The notes under the pieces: generated by a model
What the model was told of the DNA's origin: nothing
What the model saw: the letters and a program-made list of their open reading frames with translations, nothing else
Databases searched by the model: none
Assembly: GCF_035946055.1 (NCBI RefSeq)
Contig: NZ_CP108364.1
Span: 5,828,001-5,892,000 of the forward strand
Direction of reading: 5' to 3'
DNA: 64,000 nt
Source of the DNA: Streptomyces sp. NBC_01341
GTDB taxonomy: Bacteria; Actinomycetota; Actinomycetes; Streptomycetales; Streptomycetaceae
Shown here: piece by piece, positions 10,528-18,991 of the stretch
How the letters are laid out: each line of letters opens with the position of its first letter
How positions within the stretch are numbered: position 1 is the first letter of the stretch
Position numbers and translations under genes: made by a program

Positions 10528-11688
10528 GTGAATGAGTCGACAATTACTCCCGGGGGTGGTCAACCAGGGATGCCTGCACGGGGTCTGAGCCCGATCGGGC
10601 TCGAAGCTGTCGGCTCCGTCGCAGTCCGCACCTTCGCCACCCACCAGCACATGACGACAGCCCCCCAGATGATGGACGGCCAACACGTGAACGCCATGGC
10701 CGGCAACGAGAGTGGCCGGGAGACCGCCCACTTCGCCGACTTCGCCGAGGTGCCCGAGGGGCACTTCTACGACCCCGATGCCGAATACGAGCCCGATCCG
10801 GAGTACGCGGCCACGCTCGCGCCCGACGCCGCCCGCCAGCGCCGCGAGCGCATCGGCCCGACCGGCCGGCCTCTGCCGTACTTCCCGATCCCCGGTCCGC
10901 TGACCGATCACGGCCCCGCGAAGATCATCGCGATGTGCAACCAGAAGGGCGGCGTGGGCAAGACCACGTCGACCATCAACCTGGGCGCAGCGCTCGCCGA
11001 GTACGGCCGACGCGTCCTGCTCGTCGACTTCGACCCGCAGGGAGCCCTGTCGGTCGGTCTCGGGGTCAACCCGATGGAGCTCGACCTCACCGTCTACAAC
11101 CTGCTCATGGAGCGGGGCATGGCGGCCGACGAGGTCCTCCTGAAGACCGCCGTGCCCAACATGGACCTGCTCCCCAGCAACATCGACCTCTCGGCCGCCG
11201 AGGTGCAGCTCGTGAGCGAGGTGGCCCGGGAGTCGACCCTGCAGCGTGCGCTCAAGCCGCTGATGGCCGACTACGACTACATCGTGATCGACTGTCAGCC
11301 CTCGCTCGGCCTCCTCACCGTCAACGCCCTGACGGCGGCCCACAAGGTGATAGTCCCGCTCGAGTGCGAGTTCTTCGCCCTGCGTGGTGTGGCGTTGCTC
11401 ACCGAGACCATCGAGAAGGTCCAGGAGCGGCTCAACCCCGAGCTGGAGCTGGACGGCATCCTCGCCACCATGTACGACTCCCGCACGGTGCACAGCCGTG
11501 AGGTGCTCGCGCGGGTCGTCGAGGCGTTCGACGAGCACGTCTACCACACGGTCATCGGGCGCACGGTGCGGTTCCCGGAGACCACGGTGGCAGGCGAACC
11601 CATCACCACGTACGCGTCCAACTCGGTCGGTGCCGCCGCCTATCGCCAGCTCGCCAGGGAGGTGCTCGCCCGGTGTCACGCCGAGTGA
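10528..11688 (+). CDS. ParA/Soj-family ATPase with N-terminal extension
   Basis: A ParA/MinD-type ATPase of 386 residues. The deviant Walker A CNQKGGVGKTT lies at about 137-147. LLVDFDPQGALSVGLG follows, and YIVIDCQPSLGLLTVNAL is Walker B. The catalytic core resembles Soj, but about 130 extra residues precede it; they are acidic and proline-rich and look disordered. GTG 10528 has a perfect AAGGAGGT site. The gene overlaps the next by 16 bases and leads into scpA-scpB, so a role in chromosome positioning or segregation is likely. It is not the oriC-linked parA because no parB or parS follows. Confidence 0.88.
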   Translation: MNESTITPGGGQPGMPARGLSPIGLEAVGSVAVRTFATHQHMTTAPQMMDGQHVNAMAGNESGRETAHFADFAEVPEGHFYDPDAEYEPDPEYAATLAPDAARQRRERIGPTGRPLPYFPIPGPLTDHGPAKIIAMCNQKGGVGKTTSTINLGAALAEYGRRVLLVDFDPQGALSVGLGVNPMELDLTVYNLLMERGMAADEVLLKTAVPNMDLLPSNIDLSAAEVQLVSEVARESTLQRALKPLMADYDYIVIDCQPSLGLLTVNALTAAHKVIVPLECEFFALRGVALLTETIEKVQERLNPELELDGILATMYDSRTVHSREVLARVVEAFDEHVYHTVIGRTVRFPETTVAGEPITTYASNSVGAAAYRQLAREVLARCHAE

Positions 11689-12266
11689 GTCTGCCGGGGG
11701 CCGACGAGCTGTTCCGCACGACCGGGGGCATGGGCCTGCAGGCCTCGTCCCCCGCCGAGAGGCGACGCAAGGCGAACGGCGAGGCCCGGGTGCCCGCGCC
11801 GGGCGGAGCAAGCGATTCGGCACCGGCGGACACCGGCCAGGGCGGCGCCCCCGGGGCGGTCGCGGGGCAGTCGTCGCAGGAGGAGCACTCGGCGGCGGAC
11901 GCCGACGCCGGGGGCTCGCACAGCCGGGCCGAAGGGGTCGACCGCGGTGCGGCCGCCCCGGACCGTACCCGTACCGCGCCGCCCCAGGAGGCGGCGGTCA
12001 CCGTCCAGCCCCAGCGGGGGCGCGGCGGCGGCCGGGGGGCGAACCGCAGGCCGAGCGGCCGGGAACGCCACGACGAGAAGATCACCGTCTACGTGTCGGC
12101 CGAGGAACTGATGGACCTCGAGCACGCGCGGCTCGTACTGCGCGGTGAGCACGGCCTGGCCGTCGACCGCGGGCGCATCGTCCGTGAGGCGGTCGCCGTG
12201 GTGCTGGCCGACCTGGAGTCCCGCGGCGACGCGAGCATCCTCGTGCGGAGGCTGCGGGGCCGCTGA
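11673..12266 (+). CDS. Unknown protein, possible ribbon-helix-helix domain
   Basis: A 197-residue protein between the ParA-like gene and scpA. Residues 1-130 are low-complexity (Gly, Ala, Gln, Arg). The last 65 are ordered: a beta strand KITVYVSAEEL followed by two helices ending VREAVAVVLADLESRG. This beta-alpha-alpha order resembles ribbon-helix-helix DNA-binding domains, as in small ParB-like partners of ParA. I do not know a characterised homologue. GTG 11673 overlaps the parA end; GTG 11685 is an alternative. The position suggests a DNA-binding partner of the upstream ATPase, which is inference. Confidence 0.75.
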   Translation: MSRRVSLPGADELFRTTGGMGLQASSPAERRRKANGEARVPAPGGASDSAPADTGQGGAPGAVAGQSSQEEHSAADADAGGSHSRAEGVDRGAAAPDRTRTAPPQEAAVTVQPQRGRGGGRGANRRPSGRERHDEKITVYVSAEELMDLEHARLVLRGEHGLAVDRGRIVREAVAVVLADLESRGDASILVRRLRGR

Positions 12267-12367
12267 CCGGCGCGGCGCCGGTAGCCTGCCCGGGGGAGGG
12301 CCGCCGACCGGGCGGCCCCGCCCAGGGCCATCGCCCGACATCCCGCCGCACCCCTGGACCCCAGCAC

Positions 12368-13558
12368 ATGCGAGACGCCGACGACCCGCCCCGTCCCACC
12401 CGCCGTGCCCTCGGCCGCGGACCGGGGATACGGCCGTCCGCGCGTCCTGCCCCGGGCGAGCGGGAGACCACGGGGGCCGGGACCCAGGCGCCCGCCCCGT
12501 CGTCCACGGCGGCGCATCCGTCCGCAGCCCCCGGGCCCCCGCGCCCGCCCCACGCCGACGGAGCATCTCCTGCGGCCTCGAAGGCCCCTGTGGCCGCCTC
12601 CGGGGCCTTCGTGGTCCGGGAGGCGCCGGTGACGGCCACAGGGCCCGTCACGGACCTCCCCGAGGACGCAGGCGTGGGGGAGGGCGGCTCCGGCGGAGCT
12701 CCGGCGACCCCGGCGGCGGACGCGGTCGAGGCCCCCGCCGACACCGGCGGCGACCGGCGGTTCACCGTGCGGCTGGTCAACTTCGAGGGCCCCTTCGACC
12801 TGCTGCTCCAGCTGATCTCGAAACACCGGCTCGACGTGACCGAGGTGGCGCTGTCGAGGGTCACCGACGAGTTCATGGCGTACATCCGCGCCATGGGCCC
12901 GGACTGGGACCTCGACCAGACCACCGAGTTCCTCGTGGTCGCGGCGACCCTGCTCGACCTCAAGGCGGCCAGACTGCTCCCCACCGCCGAGGTGGAGGAC
13001 GAGGCCGACCTCGCCCTCCTGGAGGCGCGCGACCTGCTCTTCGCGAGGCTGCTGCAGTACCGCGCGTACAAGCGGATCGCCGAGATCTTCAGCGGCCGGC
13101 TCGAGTCCGAGTCGCGCCGCTACCCCCGCACCGTCGGCCTCGAACCCCAGCACGCCGAGCTGCTGCCCGAGGTCGTGATCAGCATCGGTCCCGACGGGTT
13201 CGCCCGGCTCGCGGTGAAGGCGATGCAGCCGAGACCCGAGCCCCAGGTGTACGTCGACCACATCCACGCACCCCTTGTGAGCGTGCGGGAGCAGGCGGAG
13301 ATCGTGGTGGCGCGGCTGCGCGCGGACGGAGAGGTCAGCTTCAGGGAGCTCACCGAGGACGCGGCGGACACCCTCACGGTGGTCGCCCGGTTCCTCGCGC
13401 TGCTGGAGCTCTACCGGGAGAAGGCCGTCGCCCTCGACCAGGAGGAGGCGCTCGGTGAACTCCTCGTGCGCTGGGCGGGGGGCGAAGGGGCCGGACCCGT
13501 GGTCACCGACGAGTTCGACCAAGAGGCGCGCGAGGCGCAGGAGGACGTACAGGAATGA
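12368..13558 (+). CDS. scpA: Segregation and condensation protein A
   Basis: Kleisin subunit that bridges the SMC heads in the condensin complex compacting the chromosome. The 396-residue protein has a conserved ScpA domain from residue 131 (FTVRLVNFEGPFDLLLQLI), then TEFLVVAATLLDLKAARLLP, and a C-terminal winged helix (VSFRELTEDAADTLTVVARFLALLEL). About 130 residues of Pro/Ala-rich, probably disordered sequence precede the domain, much longer than in other bacteria. The true start could therefore lie further in, though ATG 12368 is the only ATG early in the frame. Its stop overlaps scpB (ATGA), indicating translational coupling. Confidence 0.93.
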   Translation: MRDADDPPRPTRRALGRGPGIRPSARPAPGERETTGAGTQAPAPSSTAAHPSAAPGPPRPPHADGASPAASKAPVAASGAFVVREAPVTATGPVTDLPEDAGVGEGGSGGAPATPAADAVEAPADTGGDRRFTVRLVNFEGPFDLLLQLISKHRLDVTEVALSRVTDEFMAYIRAMGPDWDLDQTTEFLVVAATLLDLKAARLLPTAEVEDEADLALLEARDLLFARLLQYRAYKRIAEIFSGRLESESRRYPRTVGLEPQHAELLPEVVISIGPDGFARLAVKAMQPRPEPQVYVDHIHAPLVSVREQAEIVVARLRADGEVSFRELTEDAADTLTVVARFLALLELYREKAVALDQEEALGELLVRWAGGEGAGPVVTDEFDQEAREAQEDVQE

Positions 13559-14202
13559 GCACAGACGAGGGGCGCGACGCCCGGGTCGCCGGACTCGACC
13601 TCAAGCCCGCGCTGGAGGCCGTCCTGATGGTCGTGGACGAGCCCGCCACCGAGGAACACCTCGCCAAGGTCCTCCAGCGGCCCCGCAGGGCCGTGGCCGA
13701 CGCCCTGCGGGAGCTGGCCGACGACTACACCGTCCAGCGCCGCGGATTCGACCTGCGGCTCGTTGCCGGGGGCTGGCGTTTCTACACCCGCCCTGAGTAC
13801 GCGGATGCCGTCGAGGGCTTCGTCCTGGACGGCCAGCACGCCCGGCTGACCCAGGCGGCGCTGGAGACACTGGCGGTCGTGGCCTACCGGCAGCCGGTGA
13901 GCAGGTCGAGGGTCTCGGCGGTACGCGGAGTCAACTGCGACGGCGTGATGAGGACCCTGCTCCAGAGGGGTCTGGTCGAGGAGGCGGGCGCGGAACCCGA
14001 AACAGGTGCGATCCTGTACAGGACGACGAACTACTTTCTGGAGCGCATGGGCCTGCGAGGCCTGGACGAGCTCCCGGAGCTCGCGCCCTTCCTCCCGGAG
14101 GCGGACGCGATCGAGGCTGAGACGCTAGAGGGTGTGCCGTCGTTCGATCCGGACGCACCGGACACCCCGGAAACTCACGCAGACGACAAGACGGATTTTT
14201 GA
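13555..14202 (+). CDS. scpB: Segregation and condensation protein B
   Basis: Dimeric winged-helix protein that binds ScpA and the SMC complex. It has 215 residues, with LKPALEAVLMVVDEPATEEHLAKVL at the start of the first winged helix and LTQAALETLAVVAYRQPVSR in the second, the family signature. The tail after residue 180 is acidic and variable. ATG 13555 overlaps the scpA stop by four bases, and its own stop shares a base with the rluB start. Confidence 0.95.
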   Translation: MSTDEGRDARVAGLDLKPALEAVLMVVDEPATEEHLAKVLQRPRRAVADALRELADDYTVQRRGFDLRLVAGGWRFYTRPEYADAVEGFVLDGQHARLTQAALETLAVVAYRQPVSRSRVSAVRGVNCDGVMRTLLQRGLVEEAGAEPETGAILYRTTNYFLERMGLRGLDELPELAPFLPEADAIEAETLEGVPSFDPDAPDTPETHADDKTDF

Positions 14203-15371
14203 TGCGAAGCAGTGGCAGCAACGGAAGCGGCAGCGGCAAGAGCGGCGGCAGGAGTGGCGGCGGCAGCGGCTCCAGGAGCGGCGGCGCAGGCGGCCGGAAC
14301 AACAGCGGCAGCGGCCGGAACAGCAACCCGAACCCCCGGGTCTCCGGCTCCGGGCACGACGACCAGCAGGAGAAGCGCCCCCGTCGGCCCCGCCCCGAGG
14401 AGCGCCGCTACGACGTGGGCTCCGACAAGCCGGGCGGCGACGGCGGCCCCCGCAAGGGCCGCGGCGCGGCAGCGCGCGGCGGGGCCAAGGGCGGACCGAA
14501 GCCCGCACAGAACGTGAGCAAGGGCGGCCGCCGCGTGGGCGCCCCGTCCCGCCCCCGTGAGCTCGATGCCAAGATCGAGCAGCGCAACCGTGACCGGTAC
14601 GCCGACAAACCCGAGATCAAGACGCCCAAGACCCACCCGGGCGCCGAGCAGGAGGGCGAGCGTCTGCAGAAGATCCTCGCCCGGGCCGGCATGGGCTCGC
14701 GGCGGGCGTGCGAGGAGCTCATCGAGCAGGCCAGGGTCGAGGTGAACGGTGAGATCGTCCTGGAGCAGGGTATGCGGGTCGATCCGCACAAGGACGAGAT
14801 CAAGGTCGACGGTCTGACCGTCGCGACGCAGTCGCACCTGTTCTTCGCGCTGAACAAGCCCGCCGGCGTCGTCTCCACCATGGGCGACCCGGACGGCCGC
14901 CAGAACCTCGGCGACTACGTGAACAACCGCGAGACGCGGCTGTTCCACGTCGGACGGCTCGACACCGAGACCGAGGGCATCATCCTGCTCACCAACCACG
15001 GCGAGCTCGCCCACCGCCTGACGCACCCCGCGTACGGGGTGAAGAAGATCTACCTTGCCGCCATCCAGGGCCCGCTCCCGCGTGACCTCGGCAAGCGGCT
15101 CAAGGACGGCATCCAGCTCGAGGACGGGTACGCCCGCGCCGACCACTTCCGGGTCGTCGAGAACACCGGCAAGAACTACCTGGTCGAGGTGACCCTCCAC
15201 GAGGGCCGCAAGCACATCGTCCGCCGCATGCTGGCCGAGGCCGGATTCCCCGTCGAGCGCCTCGTGCGGACGTCCTTCGGGCCCATCCCGCTGGGCGACC
15301 AGAAGTCGGGCTGGCTGCGCCGCCTGACCAACACCGAGGTGGGCATGCTGATGCGCGAGGTCGGCCTGTAG
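14202..15371 (+). CDS. rluB: 23S rRNA pseudouridine synthase, RluB type
   Basis: Isomerises uridine to pseudouridine in ribosomal RNA. The 389-residue protein starts with about 115 residues rich in Gly, Ser, Arg and Asn, resembling an RNA-binding disordered tail. An S4 domain follows (RLQKILARAGMGSRRACEEL at about 153-172), then the catalytic domain with GRLDTETEGIILLTN, where Asp254 is the nucleophile. VTLHEGRKHIVRRML near the C-terminus is also conserved. ATG 14202 shares its A with the scpB TGA; an in-frame TTG one codon earlier is less likely. A terminator follows. Confidence 0.93.
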   Translation: MRSSGSNGSGSGKSGGRSGGGSGSRSGGAGGRNNSGSGRNSNPNPRVSGSGHDDQQEKRPRRPRPEERRYDVGSDKPGGDGGPRKGRGAAARGGAKGGPKPAQNVSKGGRRVGAPSRPRELDAKIEQRNRDRYADKPEIKTPKTHPGAEQEGERLQKILARAGMGSRRACEELIEQARVEVNGEIVLEQGMRVDPHKDEIKVDGLTVATQSHLFFALNKPAGVVSTMGDPDGRQNLGDYVNNRETRLFHVGRLDTETEGIILLTNHGELAHRLTHPAYGVKKIYLAAIQGPLPRDLGKRLKDGIQLEDGYARADHFRVVENTGKNYLVEVTLHEGRKHIVRRMLAEAGFPVERLVRTSFGPIPLGDQKSGWLRRLTNTEVGMLMREVGL

Positions 15372-15389
15372 CCCCTGCCCGACCCGAAC

Positions 15390-15441
15390 GGCCCGCGGCC
15401 GGTTCCTCGTTCACTTTTCGAACCGGAACCGGCTGCGGGCC
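15390..15441 (+). terminator. Terminator after rluB
   Basis: Arms 15390-15406 and 15425-15441 form a 17-base stem with one mismatch, directly followed by TTTT. It ends the parA-to-rluB transcript and lies just upstream of the NrtR-type operator of pnuC. Confidence 0.8.
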
Positions 15442-15462
15442 TTTTGCTGTCAGGGATTCTTC

Positions 15463-15485
15463 TTTATAGTCACGGTGACCATTAA
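15463..15485. promoter_or_regulatory. Probable NrtR operator upstream of pnuC
   Basis: An imperfect 23-base palindrome centred on G15474. The core GTCACGGTGAC (15469-15479) is perfect. Beyond it TA pairs with TA, and TT with AA, at symmetric positions. The shape (AT-rich flanks, GTCA...TGAC core) is what is known for NrtR sites. It lies 15 bases before the pnuC start GTG, and the third gene of the operon encodes an NrtR-type protein. Autoregulation by binding over the promoter or ribosome site is therefore inferred. Confidence 0.7.
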
Positions 15486-15499
15486 AGAAGGAGGGCGGC

Positions 15500-16153
15500 G
15501 TGACGCTCGCGGACGTACTCGAACCCCTGCAACAGCCCCTGGTGACGGTCCTGGACACCCCGGTCAGCTGGACCGAGGTGCTGGGCTTCGGCAGCGGCGC
15601 GCTGTGCGTGTGGCTCGTCGCCCGTCAGCACCTCGCCAACTGGCCGGTCGGCATCGCCAACAACCTGTTCTTCATCGTGCTGTTCGCCCAGTCCGGTCTG
15701 TACGCCGACGCCGGCCTGCAGATCGTCTTCATCGCCCTCGCCGCGTACGGCTGGTGGACCTGGACCCACGGGGGTGGACCGGGGACGTCCGTCCTGGCGG
15801 TGCGGAGCACCACCCGCACCGAATGGGCCTGGCTGCTCGCGGCGGGGGCGGTGACGACCCTCGGCCTCACCCTGCTGCTGTCCCGGGTCACGGATTCGAC
15901 CGTGCCGTTCTGGGACGCCCTGACGACCTCCCTCTCGCTCATGGCGACGTACGGACAGTGCCGCAAGCGCGCCGAGTCCTGGTGGCTGTGGATCGCCGCC
16001 GACCTGGTGTACATCCCGCTGTACGCGTACAAGGAGCTCTACCTCACCTCCCTGCTCTACCTCGGCTTCCTCACGCTCTGCCTCATCGGGCTGCGCAACT
16101 GGAACCGCGACCTGGCGGCGGGCCGGCGCGACGGCGCCGTGGTGCCGGTATGA
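15500..16153 (+). CDS. pnuC: PnuC nicotinamide riboside/mononucleotide transporter
   Basis: Membrane carrier for NAD precursors. The 217-residue protein has about seven hydrophobic segments and the PnuC-family segments NWPVGIANNLFFIVLFAQSGLYADAGLQ, Y.A.YGWWTW and YIPLYAYKELYLTSLLYLGF. Import works by facilitated diffusion, with trapping by phosphorylation by the NadR kinase, whose gene overlaps this one. GTG 15500 has an AAGGAGG site at 15488-15494. It is first in an operon of at least four coupled genes behind the NrtR-type site. Confidence 0.94.
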   Translation: MTLADVLEPLQQPLVTVLDTPVSWTEVLGFGSGALCVWLVARQHLANWPVGIANNLFFIVLFAQSGLYADAGLQIVFIALAAYGWWTWTHGGGPGTSVLAVRSTTRTEWAWLLAAGAVTTLGLTLLLSRVTDSTVPFWDALTTSLSLMATYGQCRKRAESWWLWIAADLVYIPLYAYKELYLTSLLYLGFLTLCLIGLRNWNRDLAAGRRDGAVVPV

Positions 16154-17229
16154 AGCGCCACGGACACGGCCTGGTCCTCGGCAAGTTCTATCCGCCGCAC
16201 GCCGGCCACCACCACCTCGTCCGCACCGCCCGGGACCGTTGCGAGCGGCTCACCGTCCTGGTCTGCGCCGCCTCCGTCGAATCCGTACCGCTCGCCGACC
16301 GGGTCGCCTGGATGCGGGAGGCGCACCCCGACGCCCGGGTGGTGGGCACCGTCGACGACATCCCCATGGACCTGAACGACACCGCGGTCTGGGACGCGCA
16401 CATGGCGGTGTTCACCGCCGCCGTACCCGAACGGATAGACGCCGTCTTCTCGTCGGAGACCTACGGTGCGGAACTGGCACGCCGCTTCGGGGCGGAATCC
16501 GTCCTCGTCGACCCCGGCCGCACCCTGTTCCCCGTGTCGGGCACCGCGGTACGCGCCGACCCGGCCGGCTGCTGGGACTACCTGGAGCCGCCCGTGCGGG
16601 CCGCGCTCGCCCGCCGGGTCGTCGTCCTGGGCGCCGAGTCCACCGGCACCACCACCCTGGCCCTGGCCCTCGCCGAGCACTACCGCAGCCGCGGCGGCAC
16701 CTGGGCCCGGACGGGATACGTCGCCGAGTACGGGCGCGAGTTCAGCGAGGCGAAGCTCGCCGCACTGCGCGGCCGGTGGCCCGGCGCCCGGTGGGAGGAC
16801 GTCAGCTTCACCACCGACGACTTCCCTCTCATCGCCGAGACCCAGAACGCGCGGGAGGAGGCAGCCGCGCGCGTCGGGTCGCCGGTACTCATCTGCGACA
16901 CCGATTCCTTCGCCACCACCGTCTGGCACGAGCGCTACGTCGGCGGCCGCAACCCGCTCGTCGAGAAGACCGCCGACCGGGTCACCCACCACCTCTGGCT
17001 GCTCACCGACCACGAGGGCGTCGCCTTCGAGGACGACGGCCTCCGGGACTGCGAGGAACTGCGGCCCTGGATGACCGAACGCTTTCGCGCCGAACTCACA
17101 CGGACCGGACGGACGTTCGTCGAGATCACCGGGAGCCGCCAGGCACGGCTCGACGCCGCCGTCGCCGCCGTCGACGGACTTCTGGCCACCGGATGGCACT
17201 TCACCGAACCCCTGCCGGAGCGACGATGA
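16150..17229 (+). CDS. nadR: NadR-like bifunctional NMN adenylyltransferase / ribosylnicotinamide kinase
   Basis: Phosphorylates nicotinamide riboside to NMN and adenylates NMN to NAD. The 359 residues fall into an N-terminal nucleotidyltransferase domain (GKFYPPHAGHHHL at 11-23, with the HxGH active-site motif) and a C-terminal P-loop kinase (GAESTGTTTLA at about 161-171). It lacks the N-terminal helix-turn-helix of enterobacterial NadR, so here it is only an enzyme, and regulation falls to the NrtR gene next door. The start overlaps the pnuC stop and its stop overlaps nrtR, so all three are translationally coupled. Confidence 0.92.
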   Translation: MKRHGHGLVLGKFYPPHAGHHHLVRTARDRCERLTVLVCAASVESVPLADRVAWMREAHPDARVVGTVDDIPMDLNDTAVWDAHMAVFTAAVPERIDAVFSSETYGAELARRFGAESVLVDPGRTLFPVSGTAVRADPAGCWDYLEPPVRAALARRVVVLGAESTGTTTLALALAEHYRSRGGTWARTGYVAEYGREFSEAKLAALRGRWPGARWEDVSFTTDDFPLIAETQNAREEAAARVGSPVLICDTDSFATTVWHERYVGGRNPLVEKTADRVTHHLWLLTDHEGVAFEDDGLRDCEELRPWMTERFRAELTRTGRTFVEITGSRQARLDAAVAAVDGLLATGWHFTEPLPERR

Positions 17230-17969
17230 CCACCGTGCCCGAGGGGTACGACCCCCACGCCTTCACCCCCTTCGCGGTCACCGTCGACCTCGCGGTCTTC
17301 ACCGTCCGCGAAGGGCGGCTGCACGTCCTGCTCGTGGAACGCGGCGGAGAACCGTACAAGGGCCGGTGGGCGCTGCCCGGCGGCTTCGTCCTGCCGCGCG
17401 AGTCCGCCGAGGTGGCGGCCCGCCGCGAACTCGCCGAGGAGACCGGCCTCACCCGGCACACCGTGCGCGCCCTGCACCTGGAGCAGCTGCGCACCTACAG
17501 CGACCCGGACCGCGACCCCAGGATGCGGGTCGTCTCCGTCGCGTACGCCGCGCTCATCCCCGACCTGCCGGAGCCACGCGGCGGCGGTGACGCCGCGCAC
17601 GCGCGCTGGTGGGACGCGGGAAGCACCGGGCCGCTCGCCTTCGACCACGACCGCATCCTGGCCGACGCGCACGAACGGATCGGCGCCAAGCTCGAGTACT
17701 CCTGCCTGGCCACCGCGTTCTGCCCCGCCGAGTTCACCCTCGGCGAGCTCCAGCAGGTCTACGAGACGGTCTGGGGCGTCGGGCTCGACCGGCCCAACTT
17801 CCGGCGCAAGGTCCTCACCACGCCCGGCTTCGTCCAAGCCGTGGAAGGACCGCCGCGCCGCACCGGCGGACGGGGGAAACCGGCCGCCCTCTACCGGGCG
17901 GGTGCCGCCACCGCCCTGCACCCACCACTGCTGCGCCCGGAAGGACGCCCGGAAGGACGGACATCATGA
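17226..17969 (+). CDS. nrtR: NrtR-family regulator: Nudix domain plus winged helix
   Basis: Transcription factor of NAD metabolism. In the family, ADP-ribose binding to the Nudix-like domain releases DNA. Here the 247-residue protein has FTPFAVTVDLAVFTV, then a complete Nudix box (G-FVLPR-E-SAEVAAR-REL-A-EE-T-GL, about 57-79). A C-terminal wing follows, with the family motif FTLGELQQVYETVWG and NFRRKVL. Most known NrtR proteins have a degenerate box, so enzymatic activity may be retained. ATGA overlaps on both sides place it inside the operon it probably controls. Confidence 0.9.
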   Translation: MTTVPEGYDPHAFTPFAVTVDLAVFTVREGRLHVLLVERGGEPYKGRWALPGGFVLPRESAEVAARRELAEETGLTRHTVRALHLEQLRTYSDPDRDPRMRVVSVAYAALIPDLPEPRGGGDAAHARWWDAGSTGPLAFDHDRILADAHERIGAKLEYSCLATAFCPAEFTLGELQQVYETVWGVGLDRPNFRRKVLTTPGFVQAVEGPPRRTGGRGKPAALYRAGAATALHPPLLRPEGRPEGRTS

Positions 17970-18988
17970 TCCCTATGAGAACATCCACCAAGCAGGCGGC
18001 CACGGGCGCCCTGACCGGGCTCGCGCTCGGTGACGCCCTGGGCTTCCCCGCCGAGTTCAACGACGTGCCGTCCATCCTCGCGAAGTGCGGGCCGTGGCGG
18101 CAGATGCGGCTGCCGAAGCCGGCGTTCGTCACCGACGACACCCAGATGACACTCGCCCTGGGACGCGGCATACGCACCGCCATGGACCAGGGGCTTCTCA
18201 CGCCGGAGCGGATGGTGGGCCCGGTCCGGGAGGAGTTCGTCCGGTGGAACCGCTCACCCGACAACAACCGGGCTCCCGGACGTACCTGCCTGGAGGCGTG
18301 TGCGCTGCTGGAGGGCGACCGGATCTGGCAGGAGGCCAGCAGGACCGGTTCCAAGGGCTGCGGCGCCAACATGCGCGTCGCGCCCATCGGCCTCGTGCCC
18401 GGACTCAGCGACGAACAGCGTGCCGGGGCGGCTCAGCTCCAGGCGGCCCTCACCCACGGTCATCCCACCGCCCTCGCGGCCTCCGACCTGATGGCCCGTG
18501 CGGTGTACCTCCTCGCGCAGGGGGCCGAACCGTTCGGCCTGGTGGGCCAGCTGCGCTCCTACGCGTACGAGAGCCGAGGCCGCTACCTCACCCGCTGGCT
18601 CGGTGACCTGTGGCGGTACACCCACGACGCCTCACCCGGGGCGTTCATCAGCCGGGGCTGGGACGAGTGCCTGACCGTGCTCGCGAACGTCCAGGACGCC
18701 CTGCGCGACCCCTCGCCGGAGACCGACCCGTGCGAGCGGACCGGGGACGGCTGGATCGCGGAGGAGGCGCTCGCCACCGCGCTGCACTGCTTCCTGCTCT
18801 TCCCGGAGGAACCGCTGACCGCCCTGCGCCGGGCGGCCTGCACCCGGGGCGACTCCGACTCCATCGCCTGTCTCACAGGCGCGCTGGCCGGAGCGCACCT
18901 GGGGGCCGGGGCCTGGCCCAAGGAGTGGTCGGAGCGCATCGAGTACCGCAGCGACCTGCTGTCGCTCGCCGCGCTCTGGGACGCTTGA
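17966..18988 (+). CDS. ADP-ribosylglycohydrolase (DraG/ARH fold)
   Basis: A 340-residue di-magnesium hydrolase. ALTGLALGDALGFPAEF opens the fold. TDDTQM (56-61) gives the first metal ligands, and GDSDSIACLTGALAG (295-309) supplies the second set. The family removes ADP-ribose from protein side chains or other ADP-ribosyl groups, releasing ADP-ribose. That product is the expected effector of NrtR, so the gene fits an NAD-turnover loop. ATG 17966 overlaps the nrtR stop. The target of de-ADP-ribosylation is not known, and no ADP-ribosyltransferase gene is visible in the window. Confidence 0.9.
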   Translation: MIPMRTSTKQAATGALTGLALGDALGFPAEFNDVPSILAKCGPWRQMRLPKPAFVTDDTQMTLALGRGIRTAMDQGLLTPERMVGPVREEFVRWNRSPDNNRAPGRTCLEACALLEGDRIWQEASRTGSKGCGANMRVAPIGLVPGLSDEQRAGAAQLQAALTHGHPTALAASDLMARAVYLLAQGAEPFGLVGQLRSYAYESRGRYLTRWLGDLWRYTHDASPGAFISRGWDECLTVLANVQDALRDPSPETDPCERTGDGWIAEEALATALHCFLLFPEEPLTALRRAACTRGDSDSIACLTGALAGAHLGAGAWPKEWSERIEYRSDLLSLAALWDA

Positions 18989-18991
18989 TCC

